A DNA stretch of 64,000 bases from the NCBI GenBank assembly GCA_946614435.1, contig CAMOGW010000010.1:1-64000 (forward strand). Direction: 5' to 3'. Under the pieces are notes generated by a model. That model worked only from the letters and a program-made list of their open reading frames with translations, was not told the DNA's origin and made no database searches. This document shows, one piece after another, positions 1 to 6,849 of this stretch. The position numbers were made by a program, and so were the translations under genes. Position 1 is the stretch's first letter; each line of letters starts with the position of its first letter. The DNA is from an uncultured Prevotella sp. (GTDB lineage Bacteria > Bacteroidota > Bacteroidia > Bacteroidales > Bacteroidaceae).

Positions 1-109
1 ACGAATATCTGCCCGACGGGCGCAACCGTTGGAACGGGTTGAAGTATTCGCATAAGCTGAAGAACATGGCGCGTGTGCTCTCACGAGTGGTGCCGCTTCA
101 CTTTGAATA
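1..109 (+). pseudogene. Truncated copy of the secreted endonuclease/exonuclease/phosphatase gene
   Basis: The first 82 bases repeat bases 1645-1726 of the intact nuclease gene downstream with a single difference, in the same reading frame. After base 82 the identity stops abruptly and the frame runs through an unrelated tail (VVPLHFE) to a TAA stop at 107-109. The 5' part lies outside the window, so this is the broken end of a partial duplicate. The break coincides with a 20-base motif (78-97) that occurs again at 494-513. Confidence 0.8.
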
Positions 110-141
110 ATCGATAGCATAGTCAAATTATGCTTTGATTG

Positions 142-173
142 TTTGGAGGTTTGCTTTTTTGTTCGTATTTTTG
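142..173 (+). promoter_or_regulatory. Bacteroidetes-type promoter for the antitoxin-like gene
   Basis: TTTG at 142-145 and TATTTTTG at 166-173 match the -33 and -7 elements of the Bacteroidetes primary sigma factor, with 20 bases between them. The ATG at 199 follows 25 bases later, which supports that start over the upstream ATG at 139. Confidence 0.6.
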
Positions 174-198
174 CAACCAACATATAACATTATTATAT

Positions 199-426
199 AT
201 GACTACCATAGAATTAAGGACTGCGATAGCTGCTGATCTCGATTTGCTAAGCGTAGAGATGCTGGAAAGCGTGTCTCGCTATGTAAAGAGACTCACACGG
301 CATTCAAGATATACTAAAACTTCTCAGCAATCTTCTGTATCTGAAATGGAAGATGCCTTGCAGTTTGTTAAGTCGCTGTCTGTGACGGGACCTCATCAAG
401 TGCCGTCTAATGAATCTGCGAAGTGA
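199..426 (+). CDS. Small antitoxin-like hypothetical protein
   Basis: A 75-residue protein opening MTTIELRTAIAADLDLLS, followed by a helical stretch and a polar tail. This opening resembles the small Bacteroidetes proteins commonly found as antitoxin partners of RelE/HigB-type toxins; the resemblance is by eye only. No toxin gene follows directly; the next genes form a separate nucleotidyltransferase/HEPN pair. It may be an orphan antitoxin or the remainder of a decayed module. The start at 199 is chosen because the upstream ATG at 139 lies before the promoter. Confidence 0.45.
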   Translation: MTTIELRTAIAADLDLLSVEMLESVSRYVKRLTRHSRYTKTSQQSSVSEMEDALQFVKSLSVTGPHQVPSNESAK

Positions 427-543
427 TACGTACCGGCTTCGCAGTATGAATATTCATCATCCCTTATAAAATTCCTATCCCCAAGCGGCATTACTCTCAC
501 GAGCGGTGCCGCTACTGCGTTTTATAAAAAAAGAGGGCATTAT

Positions 544-574
544 TTTGAAAAATCAGAAATTACCACTATCTTTG
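544..574 (+). promoter_or_regulatory. Promoter of the MNT-HEPN operon
   Basis: TTTG at 544-547 and TATCTTTG at 567-574 with 19 bases between, a good match to the Bacteroidetes -33/-7 pattern. The ATG of the nucleotidyltransferase gene is 26 bases downstream. Confidence 0.65.
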
Positions 575-600
575 CAAACAGGATATGACAACAGAAGAAG

Positions 601-936
601 ATGAGCACAAGACAGTACGACACAGAACGTGTAAAGGTACTTGACAGTATTAAGCAAGTTGCGAGCAAAGTACTACCTAAGGGTAGTGCGCTCTATCTAT
701 ATGGTTCCCGAGCAAGAGGGAATAGCCGTAAGGATTCCGATTGGGATCTGCTAATCTTGCTTGACAAGGCCAAATTGGAAGCCGCGGATTACGGATTAGC
801 CTATCCTTTTAGAGCTTTTGGATGGGAGATAGGTGAAGAGATTAATCCCACACTTTATACCAAAAAGCAATGGGAATCGTGGACATACTTGCCTTATTAT
901 AAGAATGTAGAAAGAGACAAAATTGTATTAGTATGA
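601..936 (+). CDS. MNT-type nucleotidyltransferase, antitoxin half of a HEPN/MNT module
   Basis: A 111-residue minimal nucleotidyltransferase. The fold's signature is visible at about residues 36-55: GSRARG, a short spacer, then SDWDLLIL, providing the glycine-serine pair and the two metal-binding aspartates. In characterised HEPN/MNT pairs the MNT protein acts as antitoxin, in some cases by adding AMP groups to the HEPN toxin. The gene shares four bases (ATGA) with the HEPN gene, so the two are translationally coupled. The active-site residues look intact. The target of modification is inferred from the family. Confidence 0.85.
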   Translation: MSTRQYDTERVKVLDSIKQVASKVLPKGSALYLYGSRARGNSRKDSDWDLLILLDKAKLEAADYGLAYPFRAFGWEIGEEINPTLYTKKQWESWTYLPYYKNVERDKIVLV

Positions 937-1325
937 GTTTGAATGAAGAAGAACGAAAAATAATTGTAGCGCTGGAATACGAGAAAGCCTGTAAAACTGT
1001 TGAACAAGTTGCTGAATACCAAAAACTTGGGCATTGGGATACTATTGCAAACCGATTATATTACGCATTGTTTCATGCTGTCAGCGCATTACTTATACAC
1101 GATGGCTATCCTGTAAACACTCACAAAGGTGTTATTGCTCTATTCGGAAACTACTATATTCGAACAGGCATCTTCACTTCAGAAGCCGGACGTTTGTATT
1201 CTGATTTGCAAACCATCAGAAACAATAGTGACTACAACTGTTCGTATGATGCCACAGAACAGGAAATCAAGCCAATGATAGAACCTACACGCAAATTAAT
1301 CAAGCTAATAGGGGAACAATTGTAA
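933..1325 (+). CDS. HEPN-domain protein (UPF0332 type), likely toxin half
   Basis: A 130-residue all-helical protein. The segment ANRLYYALFHAVSALL at about residues 36-51 and the RNNSDYN motif near residue 93 are typical of the UPF0332 branch of HEPN proteins. The canonical RNase motif of HEPN toxins is Rx4-6H. Here the arginine is present, but the motif reads R-N-N-S-D-Y without an obvious histidine at the expected place, so RNase activity is uncertain. It overlaps the MNT gene by ATGA and is the last gene of the pair. Confidence 0.8.
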   Translation: MSLNEEERKIIVALEYEKACKTVEQVAEYQKLGHWDTIANRLYYALFHAVSALLIHDGYPVNTHKGVIALFGNYYIRTGIFTSEAGRLYSDLQTIRNNSDYNCSYDATEQEIKPMIEPTRKLIKLIGEQL

Positions 1326-1441
1326 ATAAAACACAGGGAAAATCATTAAGTAACAGTCAAATAATAAGTTGGGGCGAAATTGGACGGCCCAAAGGTCTCC
1401 GTTATACAATCGGTGCTGAAGTAACGTTTTTATTGGCATTA

Positions 1442-1473
1442 TTTGCTTAAATCAGAAATAATCTTTATCTTTG
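1442..1473 (+). promoter_or_regulatory. Promoter of the secreted nuclease gene
   Basis: TTTG at 1442-1445 and TATCTTTG at 1466-1473 with 20 bases between. The downstream ATG at 1497 is the one that starts a clean signal peptide, so the promoter settles the start. Confidence 0.65.
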
Positions 1474-1496
1474 CCACATCAATAACTATATTTATT

Positions 1497-2546
1497 ATGA
1501 AAAAACTGCTGACAATCTTAACTTTCTTCCTATTCGGAATCGTGACCGCACAGGCGCAGGGCAGAAAATATAATGTCTATGCCGTGGGATTCTACAACTT
1601 GGAAAACTTGTTCGACACCTGTCATGATGCCGGCAAGAACGACTACGAATATCTGCCCGACGGGCGCAACCGTTGGAACGGGTTGAAGTATTCGCATAAG
1701 CTGAAGAATATGGCGCGTGTGCTCTCGGAGATGGGAACGGACTTCCTGCCAAACGTGGGATGTGCATTCATCGGAGTGAGCGAGGTGGAGAATGCGAAAT
1801 GCCTGACAGACCTCTGCAATCAGCCACCGCTGAAGGCTCGCAACTTCAAGTTCTGTCACATCGAGGGACCGGACAAGCGCGGCGTGGACTGCGCACTGCT
1901 CTACAACCCGAAGTTCTTCAAGGTGCGCAATGTGAAGCTGGTGCCATACATCTATGACCTGCCGAAGGACAAGGATCGTGCCACGCGCGGCTTCCTCACC
2001 GTGAGCGGCACACTGGCCGATGAACATGTGACGGTGGTGGTGTGCCACTGGCCCAGTCGTGGCGCTGAGCCTCACTACAGGAATCTGGCCGGACGACAGG
2101 TGCGCGTGCTGAAAGACTCGCTGCTGAAGGATGATCCGAAGGTGAAGGTGTTTGTGATGGGTGACATGAACGACGATCCCACCGACAGGAGCATGACCAC
2201 CGAACTGGGCTGTAAGGCCGAAATCGAGCAGGTGGGCCCCAAGGAAATGTATAATCCGTGGTATAACGTGCTGGTGAAGAAAGGCACGGGCACACTCATG
2301 TATCAGGGCGGCTGGAATCTGTTCGACCAGATTGTGATGACACCTAACCTGCTGAACCAGAAGGGAAAGACAGACTATTCTACGCTGAAATACAGAAAGC
2401 ACGAGATATTCCGTCGCGACTACCTCTTCCAGAAAGAGGGCAAGTATAAGGGCAACACCCTGCGCACGCATGCCGGCGGCGTATGGCTCGACGGCTATAG
2501 CGACCACCTGCCCACCGTGGTCTATCTGATGAAGGAGATTAAGTGA
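1497..2546 (+). CDS. Secreted endonuclease/exonuclease/phosphatase family protein
   Basis: A 349-residue protein with a signal peptide (MKKLLTILTFFLFGIVTAQAQ) and a DNase I-like fold. Visible family features are YNLENLFD near residue 35, SEVEN (metal-binding glutamate), HWPSRGA, GDMNDDPTD and the C-terminal SDHLPT with the catalytic aspartate-histidine pair. All catalytic positions look intact. The family hydrolyses phosphodiester or phosphoester bonds; secretion suggests action on external nucleic acids or phospholipids. The glycosylase-family gene starts inside its stop codon. A truncated copy of its 5' half lies at 1-109. Confidence 0.85.
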   Translation: MKKLLTILTFFLFGIVTAQAQGRKYNVYAVGFYNLENLFDTCHDAGKNDYEYLPDGRNRWNGLKYSHKLKNMARVLSEMGTDFLPNVGCAFIGVSEVENAKCLTDLCNQPPLKARNFKFCHIEGPDKRGVDCALLYNPKFFKVRNVKLVPYIYDLPKDKDRATRGFLTVSGTLADEHVTVVVCHWPSRGAEPHYRNLAGRQVRVLKDSLLKDDPKVKVFVMGDMNDDPTDRSMTTELGCKAEIEQVGPKEMYNPWYNVLVKKGTGTLMYQGGWNLFDQIVMTPNLLNQKGKTDYSTLKYRKHEIFRRDYLFQKEGKYKGNTLRTHAGGVWLDGYSDHLPTVVYLMKEIK

Positions 2547-3142
2547 GCATGACGGAAGTGATGAACGGAGGTGGCGCCGACGACGTGGAGACGCATCCCT
2601 TTGAGCCATTTCTGCCTGAAAGGGCGAGGCTGCTCATGCTGGGCACTTTTCCCCCTGCGGAGAAACGGTGGTCTATGCGCTTCTACTATCCTAACTTCAC
2701 CAATGACATGTGGCGCATCGTGGGCCTGTGCTTCTTCGGCGACAAGCAGCACTTCGTGGCTGAGGATGGTCGCCACTACAGGCTGGACGAACTGAAGGCT
2801 TTCCTCACCGAAAAGGGCATAGCACTCTACGACACCTGCACACGCATCATACGCACTAAGAACACGGCCAGCGACAAGGACCTGCAGGTGGTGGAGCAGA
2901 CCGATGTGCAGGCAATGGTGCGAAGACTGCTACACTGTGAGGCAGTGGTCACCGCCGGACAATTAGCCACTACGATCTGCTGTCAGCAGTTTGGTGTGGA
3001 AGAACCGAAAGTAGGGGAGTGGGTCGAAGCCCGTCTTGATGGGCGGTTGGTGCGCATCTGGCGCATGCCGAGCAGCTCGCGCGCCTATCCCCTGTCCATC
3101 GAGAAAAAAGCAGAACAATATAAAAAAGTCTTTTTACTATGA
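2543..3142 (+). CDS. Uracil-DNA glycosylase family protein
   Basis: About 199 residues, resembling the Mug-like/hypoxanthine branch of the uracil-DNA glycosylase superfamily. The segment LLMLGTFPPAEKRW near residue 30, followed by FYYPNFTNDMWRI, carries the family's nucleotide-binding loop. It would remove damaged bases from DNA in base excision repair. The likely start is GTG at 2543, overlapping the nuclease stop; ATG at 2549 is the alternative. It also overlaps the uridine kinase gene by ATGA, so nuclease, glycosylase and kinase appear to be one operon. Confidence 0.7.
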   Translation: MSMTEVMNGGGADDVETHPFEPFLPERARLLMLGTFPPAEKRWSMRFYYPNFTNDMWRIVGLCFFGDKQHFVAEDGRHYRLDELKAFLTEKGIALYDTCTRIIRTKNTASDKDLQVVEQTDVQAMVRRLLHCEAVVTAGQLATTICCQQFGVEEPKVGEWVEARLDGRLVRIWRMPSSSRAYPLSIEKKAEQYKKVFLL

Positions 3143-3753
3143 CAATCATCGGAATTGCAGGCGGAACCGGTTCGGGCAAGACCACCGTCGTGAAGAAAAT
3201 TGCCAGCGCACTGCCGCCTCACTGTGCAGCAGTCGTTCCTCTCGACTCGTACTATAACGACACAACGAACATGACAGAGGAGGAGCGCAAGGCTATCAAC
3301 TTTGACCATCCTGATGCCTTCGACTGGAAACTGCTCACCGAGCACATCAAGAAACTGAAGGCTGGCGAGGCAGTGGAGCAGCCCACCTATTCTTATATAG
3401 AGAGCAACCGGCAGAAGGAGACCATTCATGTGGATCCGAAGCCCGTCATCATCATTGAGGGAATCATGGCGCTGCACTATAAGAAGCTGCGCGACATGAT
3501 GGACTTGAAGATTTTCGTGGATACCGATGCCGACGTGCGACTGATACGCAACATACGACGCGACGTGGTGGAGCGCGGACGAACGGTCGCTATGGTGCTC
3601 GACCGCTACGAGAAGGTGCTCAAACCCATGCATGAACAATTCATTGAGCCGACAAAAAAATTTGCCGATCTCATCATCCCCTCGGGTGGGGAAAATAAGA
3701 CCGGCATTCATATTCTGAAAACTTATATCGAAGGTATCGTGACGCTGGTTTAA
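3139..3753 (+). CDS. udk: Uridine kinase
   Basis: A 204-residue cytoplasmic kinase that phosphorylates uridine and cytidine in pyrimidine salvage. The Walker A motif GGTGSGKTT is at residues 8-16, LDSYY follows at about 36-40, and VIIIEGIMALH and KIFVDTDADVRLIRRD-like segments match the family closely. Length is normal for Udk. It starts within the stop codon of the glycosylase gene (ATGA overlap). The hairpin at 3774-3817 provides its terminator. Confidence 0.88.
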   Translation: MTIIGIAGGTGSGKTTVVKKIASALPPHCAAVVPLDSYYNDTTNMTEEERKAINFDHPDAFDWKLLTEHIKKLKAGEAVEQPTYSYIESNRQKETIHVDPKPVIIIEGIMALHYKKLRDMMDLKIFVDTDADVRLIRNIRRDVVERGRTVAMVLDRYEKVLKPMHEQFIEPTKKFADLIIPSGGENKTGIHILKTYIEGIVTLV

Positions 3754-3773
3754 AAAAGACGTCTCACCCATCT

Positions 3774-3817
3774 AAGTGAGCAGCACTGTTCAGTCAACTG
3801 AGGAGTGTTGCTCACTT
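3774..3817. terminator. Bidirectional hairpin between convergent genes
   Basis: Arms AAGTGAGCAGCACT (3774-3787) and AGTGTTGCTCACTT (3804-3817) pair over 14 positions with one mismatch and a 16-base loop. The hairpin lies after the uridine kinase gene and overlaps the last codons of the convergent DUF308 gene, so it probably ends transcription from both sides. Confidence 0.6.
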
Positions 3818-4479
3818 TCTTTGTTCTCTTCTTTCGGAGTATCCTCTTCAGTGACCTCCTCGGCTATCGTCGATGTGTCAAGGCTCTTCAAGAGCTCTTC
3901 CTGCTCCTTTTCCCAGCGGCGGCGACCGATGTAGAACAGCATGGAGTTCAGTGCTTCAATGATGCCATAGAACAGCGTGAGCCAACCTAAGAAGAACATG
4001 GCGGTGCTCAGTGGAGCCATTGGCTTGATGATGATGTAGGCTCCGGCCAGCAGCACGAGTGTTGGGCAAATCCAGTACCACAGCGAGGTCACGCCAAAGC
4101 GCCGGACAGAGATGATGACAAGGTACTGGTTGATGGCTCCCAGAATGAGGATGACTCCAATCACATACATCAGGGCATTGATGAAAGTACCGGGCATCAC
4201 GGCCAGGATGGTGCCTAACAGGATGCTGCCAATACCCACGATGGGAAACATGGGAGCCTGTCCGGCAATCTGACGGCCCTGCGCATCATAGATGACGTAT
4301 TCGCTTTCGTGACGGCGGGCAATCACATAAGAAAGTACCGAGATGAGGCCCGACAGGGCGAACAGCACACCGATGGTGATCACGATGCCCGTCACCGTGT
4401 TGTCGGGATACTTGATGAGCAACACGCCAACGGCAATGGCTGTGAGAGCGCGGAAAAAGGAACTTTGCAGAATTTTCAT
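3790..4479 (-). CDS. DUF308/HdeD-like membrane protein
   Basis: A 229-residue integral membrane protein with about six hydrophobic segments and a charged, glutamate-rich C-terminal tail. The layout, with repeated pairs of helices and short loops such as IKYPDN and IKPMAP, matches DUF308, the family of the E. coli acid-resistance protein HdeD. Its role in Bacteroidetes is not known. A -7-like element (TACTTTTG, minus strand) lies at 4529-4536. It is transcribed alone, convergent with the uridine kinase operon. Confidence 0.75.
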   Translation of the reverse strand: MKILQSSFFRALTAIAVGVLLIKYPDNTVTGIVITIGVLFALSGLISVLSYVIARRHESEYVIYDAQGRQIAGQAPMFPIVGIGSILLGTILAVMPGTFINALMYVIGVILILGAINQYLVIISVRRFGVTSLWYWICPTLVLLAGAYIIIKPMAPLSTAMFFLGWLTLFYGIIEALNSMLFYIGRRRWEKEQEELLKSLDTSTIAEEVTEEDTPKEENKESEQHSSVD

Positions 4480-4584
4480 GATGATGTTTTTTTATGATGA
4501 TGGTTCTTTTCTGTTGAAAAGTTAGTTGCAAAAGTACGAATATTTATCGAAAAAGTGTATTTTTGCAACAGAAAAAACTTCTAC

Positions 4585-5091
4585 ATGACAACTTTATATC
4601 TTGTGCGCCACGGCGAGACCGTGGATAATGCCCGCCACATCATGCAGGGACAGACGCAGGGCGAACTCAGTGAGACGGGCGTCCTGCAGGCCCGGCAACT
4701 GGCCGAACAGCTGCGCAGCGAGCACTTCGATGCCTTTGTGGCCAGTGACCTGAAACGGGCCATAGACACCTGCGCCCTGTTGGCTGCGCCTCATGCCCAA
4801 CCCGTCGATACCACTCCGCTGCTGCGCGAGCGCGACTGGGGCAGCTTCACTGGCCGATACATTCCCGACCTGAAGGATGAAACGTGGCCCGACGACATTG
4901 AATCGCTCAATGAGCTACAGGCTCGCGCCCGCCGTTTCCTTAAATACATAAAAAAAACGTACCCCAATCAGCGAGTACTCGCTGTGGGGCACGGTATTAT
5001 CAATAAAGCCATTCAGGCTGTCCACTACGGCAAGAGAATGCAGCAGGTGGAAAAAATGTCGAATTGCGAAGTCCGGGTCATAGAGCTTTGA
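4585..5091 (+). CDS. Histidine phosphatase (phosphoglycerate mutase-like) family protein
   Basis: A 168-residue cytoplasmic phosphatase of the branch that includes CobC and related enzymes. LVRHGET at residues 5-11 contains the phosphorylated histidine; the second histidine is in VGHGIINK near residue 138, and RERDWGSFTG carries the family's glutamate. The substrate cannot be told. The start at 4585 is chosen because a promoter -7 box (TATTTTTG, 4558-4565) overlaps the upstream GTG at 4555. Confidence 0.8.
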   Translation: MTTLYLVRHGETVDNARHIMQGQTQGELSETGVLQARQLAEQLRSEHFDAFVASDLKRAIDTCALLAAPHAQPVDTTPLLRERDWGSFTGRYIPDLKDETWPDDIESLNELQARARRFLKYIKKTYPNQRVLAVGHGIINKAIQAVHYGKRMQQVEKMSNCEVRVIEL

Positions 5092-5102
5092 TGATCATCT
5101 GC

Positions 5103-5142
5103 ACTCCTAAACTCCTAAACTTCTAAACTCCTGTACTCCTGT
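5103..5142 (+). repeat. Five-copy 8-base tandem repeat
   Basis: ACTCCTAA, ACTCCTAA, ACTTCTAA, ACTCCTGT and ACTCCTGT follow one another without gaps between the phosphatase stop and the convergent trxB stop. Such a short-unit array is prone to slippage. It lies outside coding sequence and has no visible role. Confidence 0.75.
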
Positions 5143-5143
5143 T

Positions 5144-6124
5144 TCACTGTCCCAGGAGGAACCGTTCTGCCTCGATAGCAGCCTGGCAGCCTGTTCCGGC
5201 AGCCGAGATAGCCTGTCGGTAAGTGGGATCAGCGCAGTCGCCAGCCACGAAGATGCCGGGCAACTTGGTGCGTGGCGTGCCGTCAATCTTCTTCAGATAG
5301 CCCACTTCGTCAACGTCGAGCCACTCACGGAAGATGTCGGTGTTGGGCTTATGGCCGATGGCGAGGAAGAAACCGTCGATGGCAATGTCAACCAACTGCT
5401 CATCGGGCTCACCCTTGCGTTTCACGAGGTGAGCTCCCTCCACACCGTTTTCGCCGAAGAGGCCCAGCGTGTTGTGCTCGAACAGAATCTCGATGTTCTC
5501 ACGATCCATGACGCGCTGCTGCATCACTTTCGAAGCACGCAGGAATGGCTTGCGTACAATGAGATAGACCTTCTTGCAGAGTCCGCTCAGGTAGAGCGCA
5601 TCCTCGCAGGCCGTATCGCCACCGCCTACTACGGCTACGGTCTTCTTGCGATAGAAGAAGCCGTCGCAGGTGGCACAGGCTGAAACGCCTTGTCCGTTGT
5701 ACTTGCGCTCGTCGTCGAGACCCAGATACTTGGCAGAGGCACCCGTTGCGATGATTACGGTGTCGGCCTGCAACTCCCGACCGTTGTCGTCCCAAGCACG
5801 GTAGGGACGGGCAGAGAAGTCCACGCGCACAATCTCGCCGTCACGTATGTCTGTGCCAAAGCGTTCAGCCTGTTCGCGCAGGTCCATCATCATCTGATTG
5901 CCGTCAACCCCTTGCGGGTAGCCGGGAAAGTTCTCCACCTCAGTAGTCTGAGTGAGCTGTCCGCCAGGCTGTAGTCCGCAATACTCTATCGGGCTCAGGT
6001 TGGCACGTGAGGCATAGATGGCAGCTGTATAGCCAGCAGGGCCACTGCCTATGATGAGGCATCGGCACCTACCTCCAACCCCTCCCGAGGGGAGGGGGGA
6101 CTGATTAGTATTGTTATTTTCCAT
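5144..6124 (-). CDS. trxB: Thioredoxin reductase
   Basis: A 326-residue FAD/NADPH enzyme that reduces thioredoxin. The FAD-binding motif IIGSGPAGYTAAIYAS begins near residue 24, the redox-active CATCDG is near residue 150, the NADPH motif GGGDTACEDA follows, and the C-terminal FAD motif GIFVAGDCAD is present. All key residues are intact. The N-terminus is unusual: residues 9-20 (SPLPSGGVGGRC) are encoded by a GC-rich palindromic repeat and have no counterpart in normal TrxB. The glutathione peroxidase gene lies directly upstream on the same strand, so the pair probably forms a peroxide-defence operon. Confidence 0.93.
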   Translation of the reverse strand: MENNNTNQSPLPSGGVGGRCRCLIIGSGPAGYTAAIYASRANLSPIEYCGLQPGGQLTQTTEVENFPGYPQGVDGNQMMMDLREQAERFGTDIRDGEIVRVDFSARPYRAWDDNGRELQADTVIIATGASAKYLGLDDERKYNGQGVSACATCDGFFYRKKTVAVVGGGDTACEDALYLSGLCKKVYLIVRKPFLRASKVMQQRVMDRENIEILFEHNTLGLFGENGVEGAHLVKRKGEPDEQLVDIAIDGFFLAIGHKPNTDIFREWLDVDEVGYLKKIDGTPRTKLPGIFVAGDCADPTYRQAISAAGTGCQAAIEAERFLLGQ

Positions 6125-6175
6125 GTTTATAATAGAACTATATACCCCCTCCCCTCGGGAGGGGTAGGGGGTGGG
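6067..6175. repeat. Inverted pair of GC-rich palindromic elements enclosing the trxB start
   Basis: Copy one (6067-6100) lies inside the trxB coding sequence and copy two (6142-6175) in the gap after the glutathione peroxidase gene, in opposite orientation. Each contains the palindrome CCCTCCCGAGGGGAGGG. Aligned head to tail they agree at nearly all of about 33 positions. In the minus-strand mRNA the two would pair into a long stem whose roughly 41-base loop contains the trxB start codon at 6122-6124. Confidence 0.75.
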
Positions 6176-6178
6176 TTC

Positions 6179-6730
6179 TTATTTCAGCAGTTCTTCAATC
6201 TTCTTTTCGATGTTCTCAAACTTCTCGGTCGGTTCGAAGCGGGCTACAACCATGCCCTTCTTGTCAACAAGGAACTTCGTGAAGTTCCACTTGATGCTGG
6301 GCTTCTCCTTGTAGTCAGGGTCTTCCTTTGAGAGCATATCGTCGAGAATGTGGGCGATGGGGTGCTCCATGTCCCAGCCGGCAAAGCCTTTCTGCTCCTG
6401 CAGGAACTTGAACAGAGGGTCGGCATCCTCGCCGTTCACCTTCACCTTCTTGAAGCGTGGAAACTCTGTGCCGAAGTTCAGCTTGCAGAACTCGTGAATG
6501 CTCTCGTCGGTGCCGGGTGCCTGCTGTCCGAACTGGTTGCAGGGGAAGTCCAGAATGACGAAGTCCTGTGAGCGATATTTCTCATAGAGCTTTTCCAGCT
6601 CTTCGTATTGGGGGGTGAAGCCGCACTTGGTGGCAGTATTCACAATCAGCACTACCTCGTTAGCATACTCGCGGAGCGAAACTTCCTTTCCTTTTCTGTC
6701 TTTGACAGAGAAATCATAAATTGTTCTCAT
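6179..6730 (-). CDS. Glutathione peroxidase family protein (thiol peroxidase)
   Basis: A 183-residue thioredoxin-fold peroxidase. The catalytic cysteine is in NTATKCGFTPQY (C36), the glutamine is in LDFPCNQFGQQ, and the tryptophan-asparagine pair appears in IKWNFTKFLVD; together they form the usual peroxidase tetrad. Bacterial members use cysteine rather than selenocysteine and are usually recycled by thioredoxin, consistent with trxB directly downstream. No signal peptide is present. Confidence 0.88.
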   Translation of the reverse strand: MRTIYDFSVKDRKGKEVSLREYANEVVLIVNTATKCGFTPQYEELEKLYEKYRSQDFVILDFPCNQFGQQAPGTDESIHEFCKLNFGTEFPRFKKVKVNGEDADPLFKFLQEQKGFAGWDMEHPIAHILDDMLSKEDPDYKEKPSIKWNFTKFLVDKKGMVVARFEPTEKFENIEKKIEELLK

Positions 6731-6778
6731 TTGGTTCTTAGTATATAAAAAAGTAATTCGTTCTTAATGATACTTTTG

Positions 6779-6810
6779 CAAAAATACGGAAAAACTTCTT
6801 TTTCCCCAAA
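6779..6810 (-). promoter_or_regulatory. Promoter of the gpx-trxB pair
   Basis: On the minus strand TTTG (6807-6810) and TATTTTTG (6779-6786) are separated by 20 bases, an excellent Bacteroidetes promoter. It lies about 50 bases before the glutathione peroxidase ATG. Confidence 0.65.
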
Positions 6811-6849
6811 CTTATTACAGAAAATTAAGGATTGCATTTTTTCTTTACT

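Larger units (their letters stand above)
78..513 (+). repeat. Pair of 20-base direct repeats near the duplication junction
   Basis: The motif ctctcacgagtggtgccgct at 78-97 recurs at 494-513 with one change (t to c). The second copy ends in a small hairpin with arms AGCGGCA (484-490) and TGCCGCT (507-513). The first copy sits exactly where homology to the nuclease gene ends, so it may mark a recombination or insertion boundary. No transposase or integrase is visible nearby. Confidence 0.6.

Noticed and set aside
1530..2609. Long open frame on the minus strand opposite the nuclease gene
   Set aside because: It mirrors the coding strand of a clear nuclease, is rich in histidine and arginine, and matches no family.
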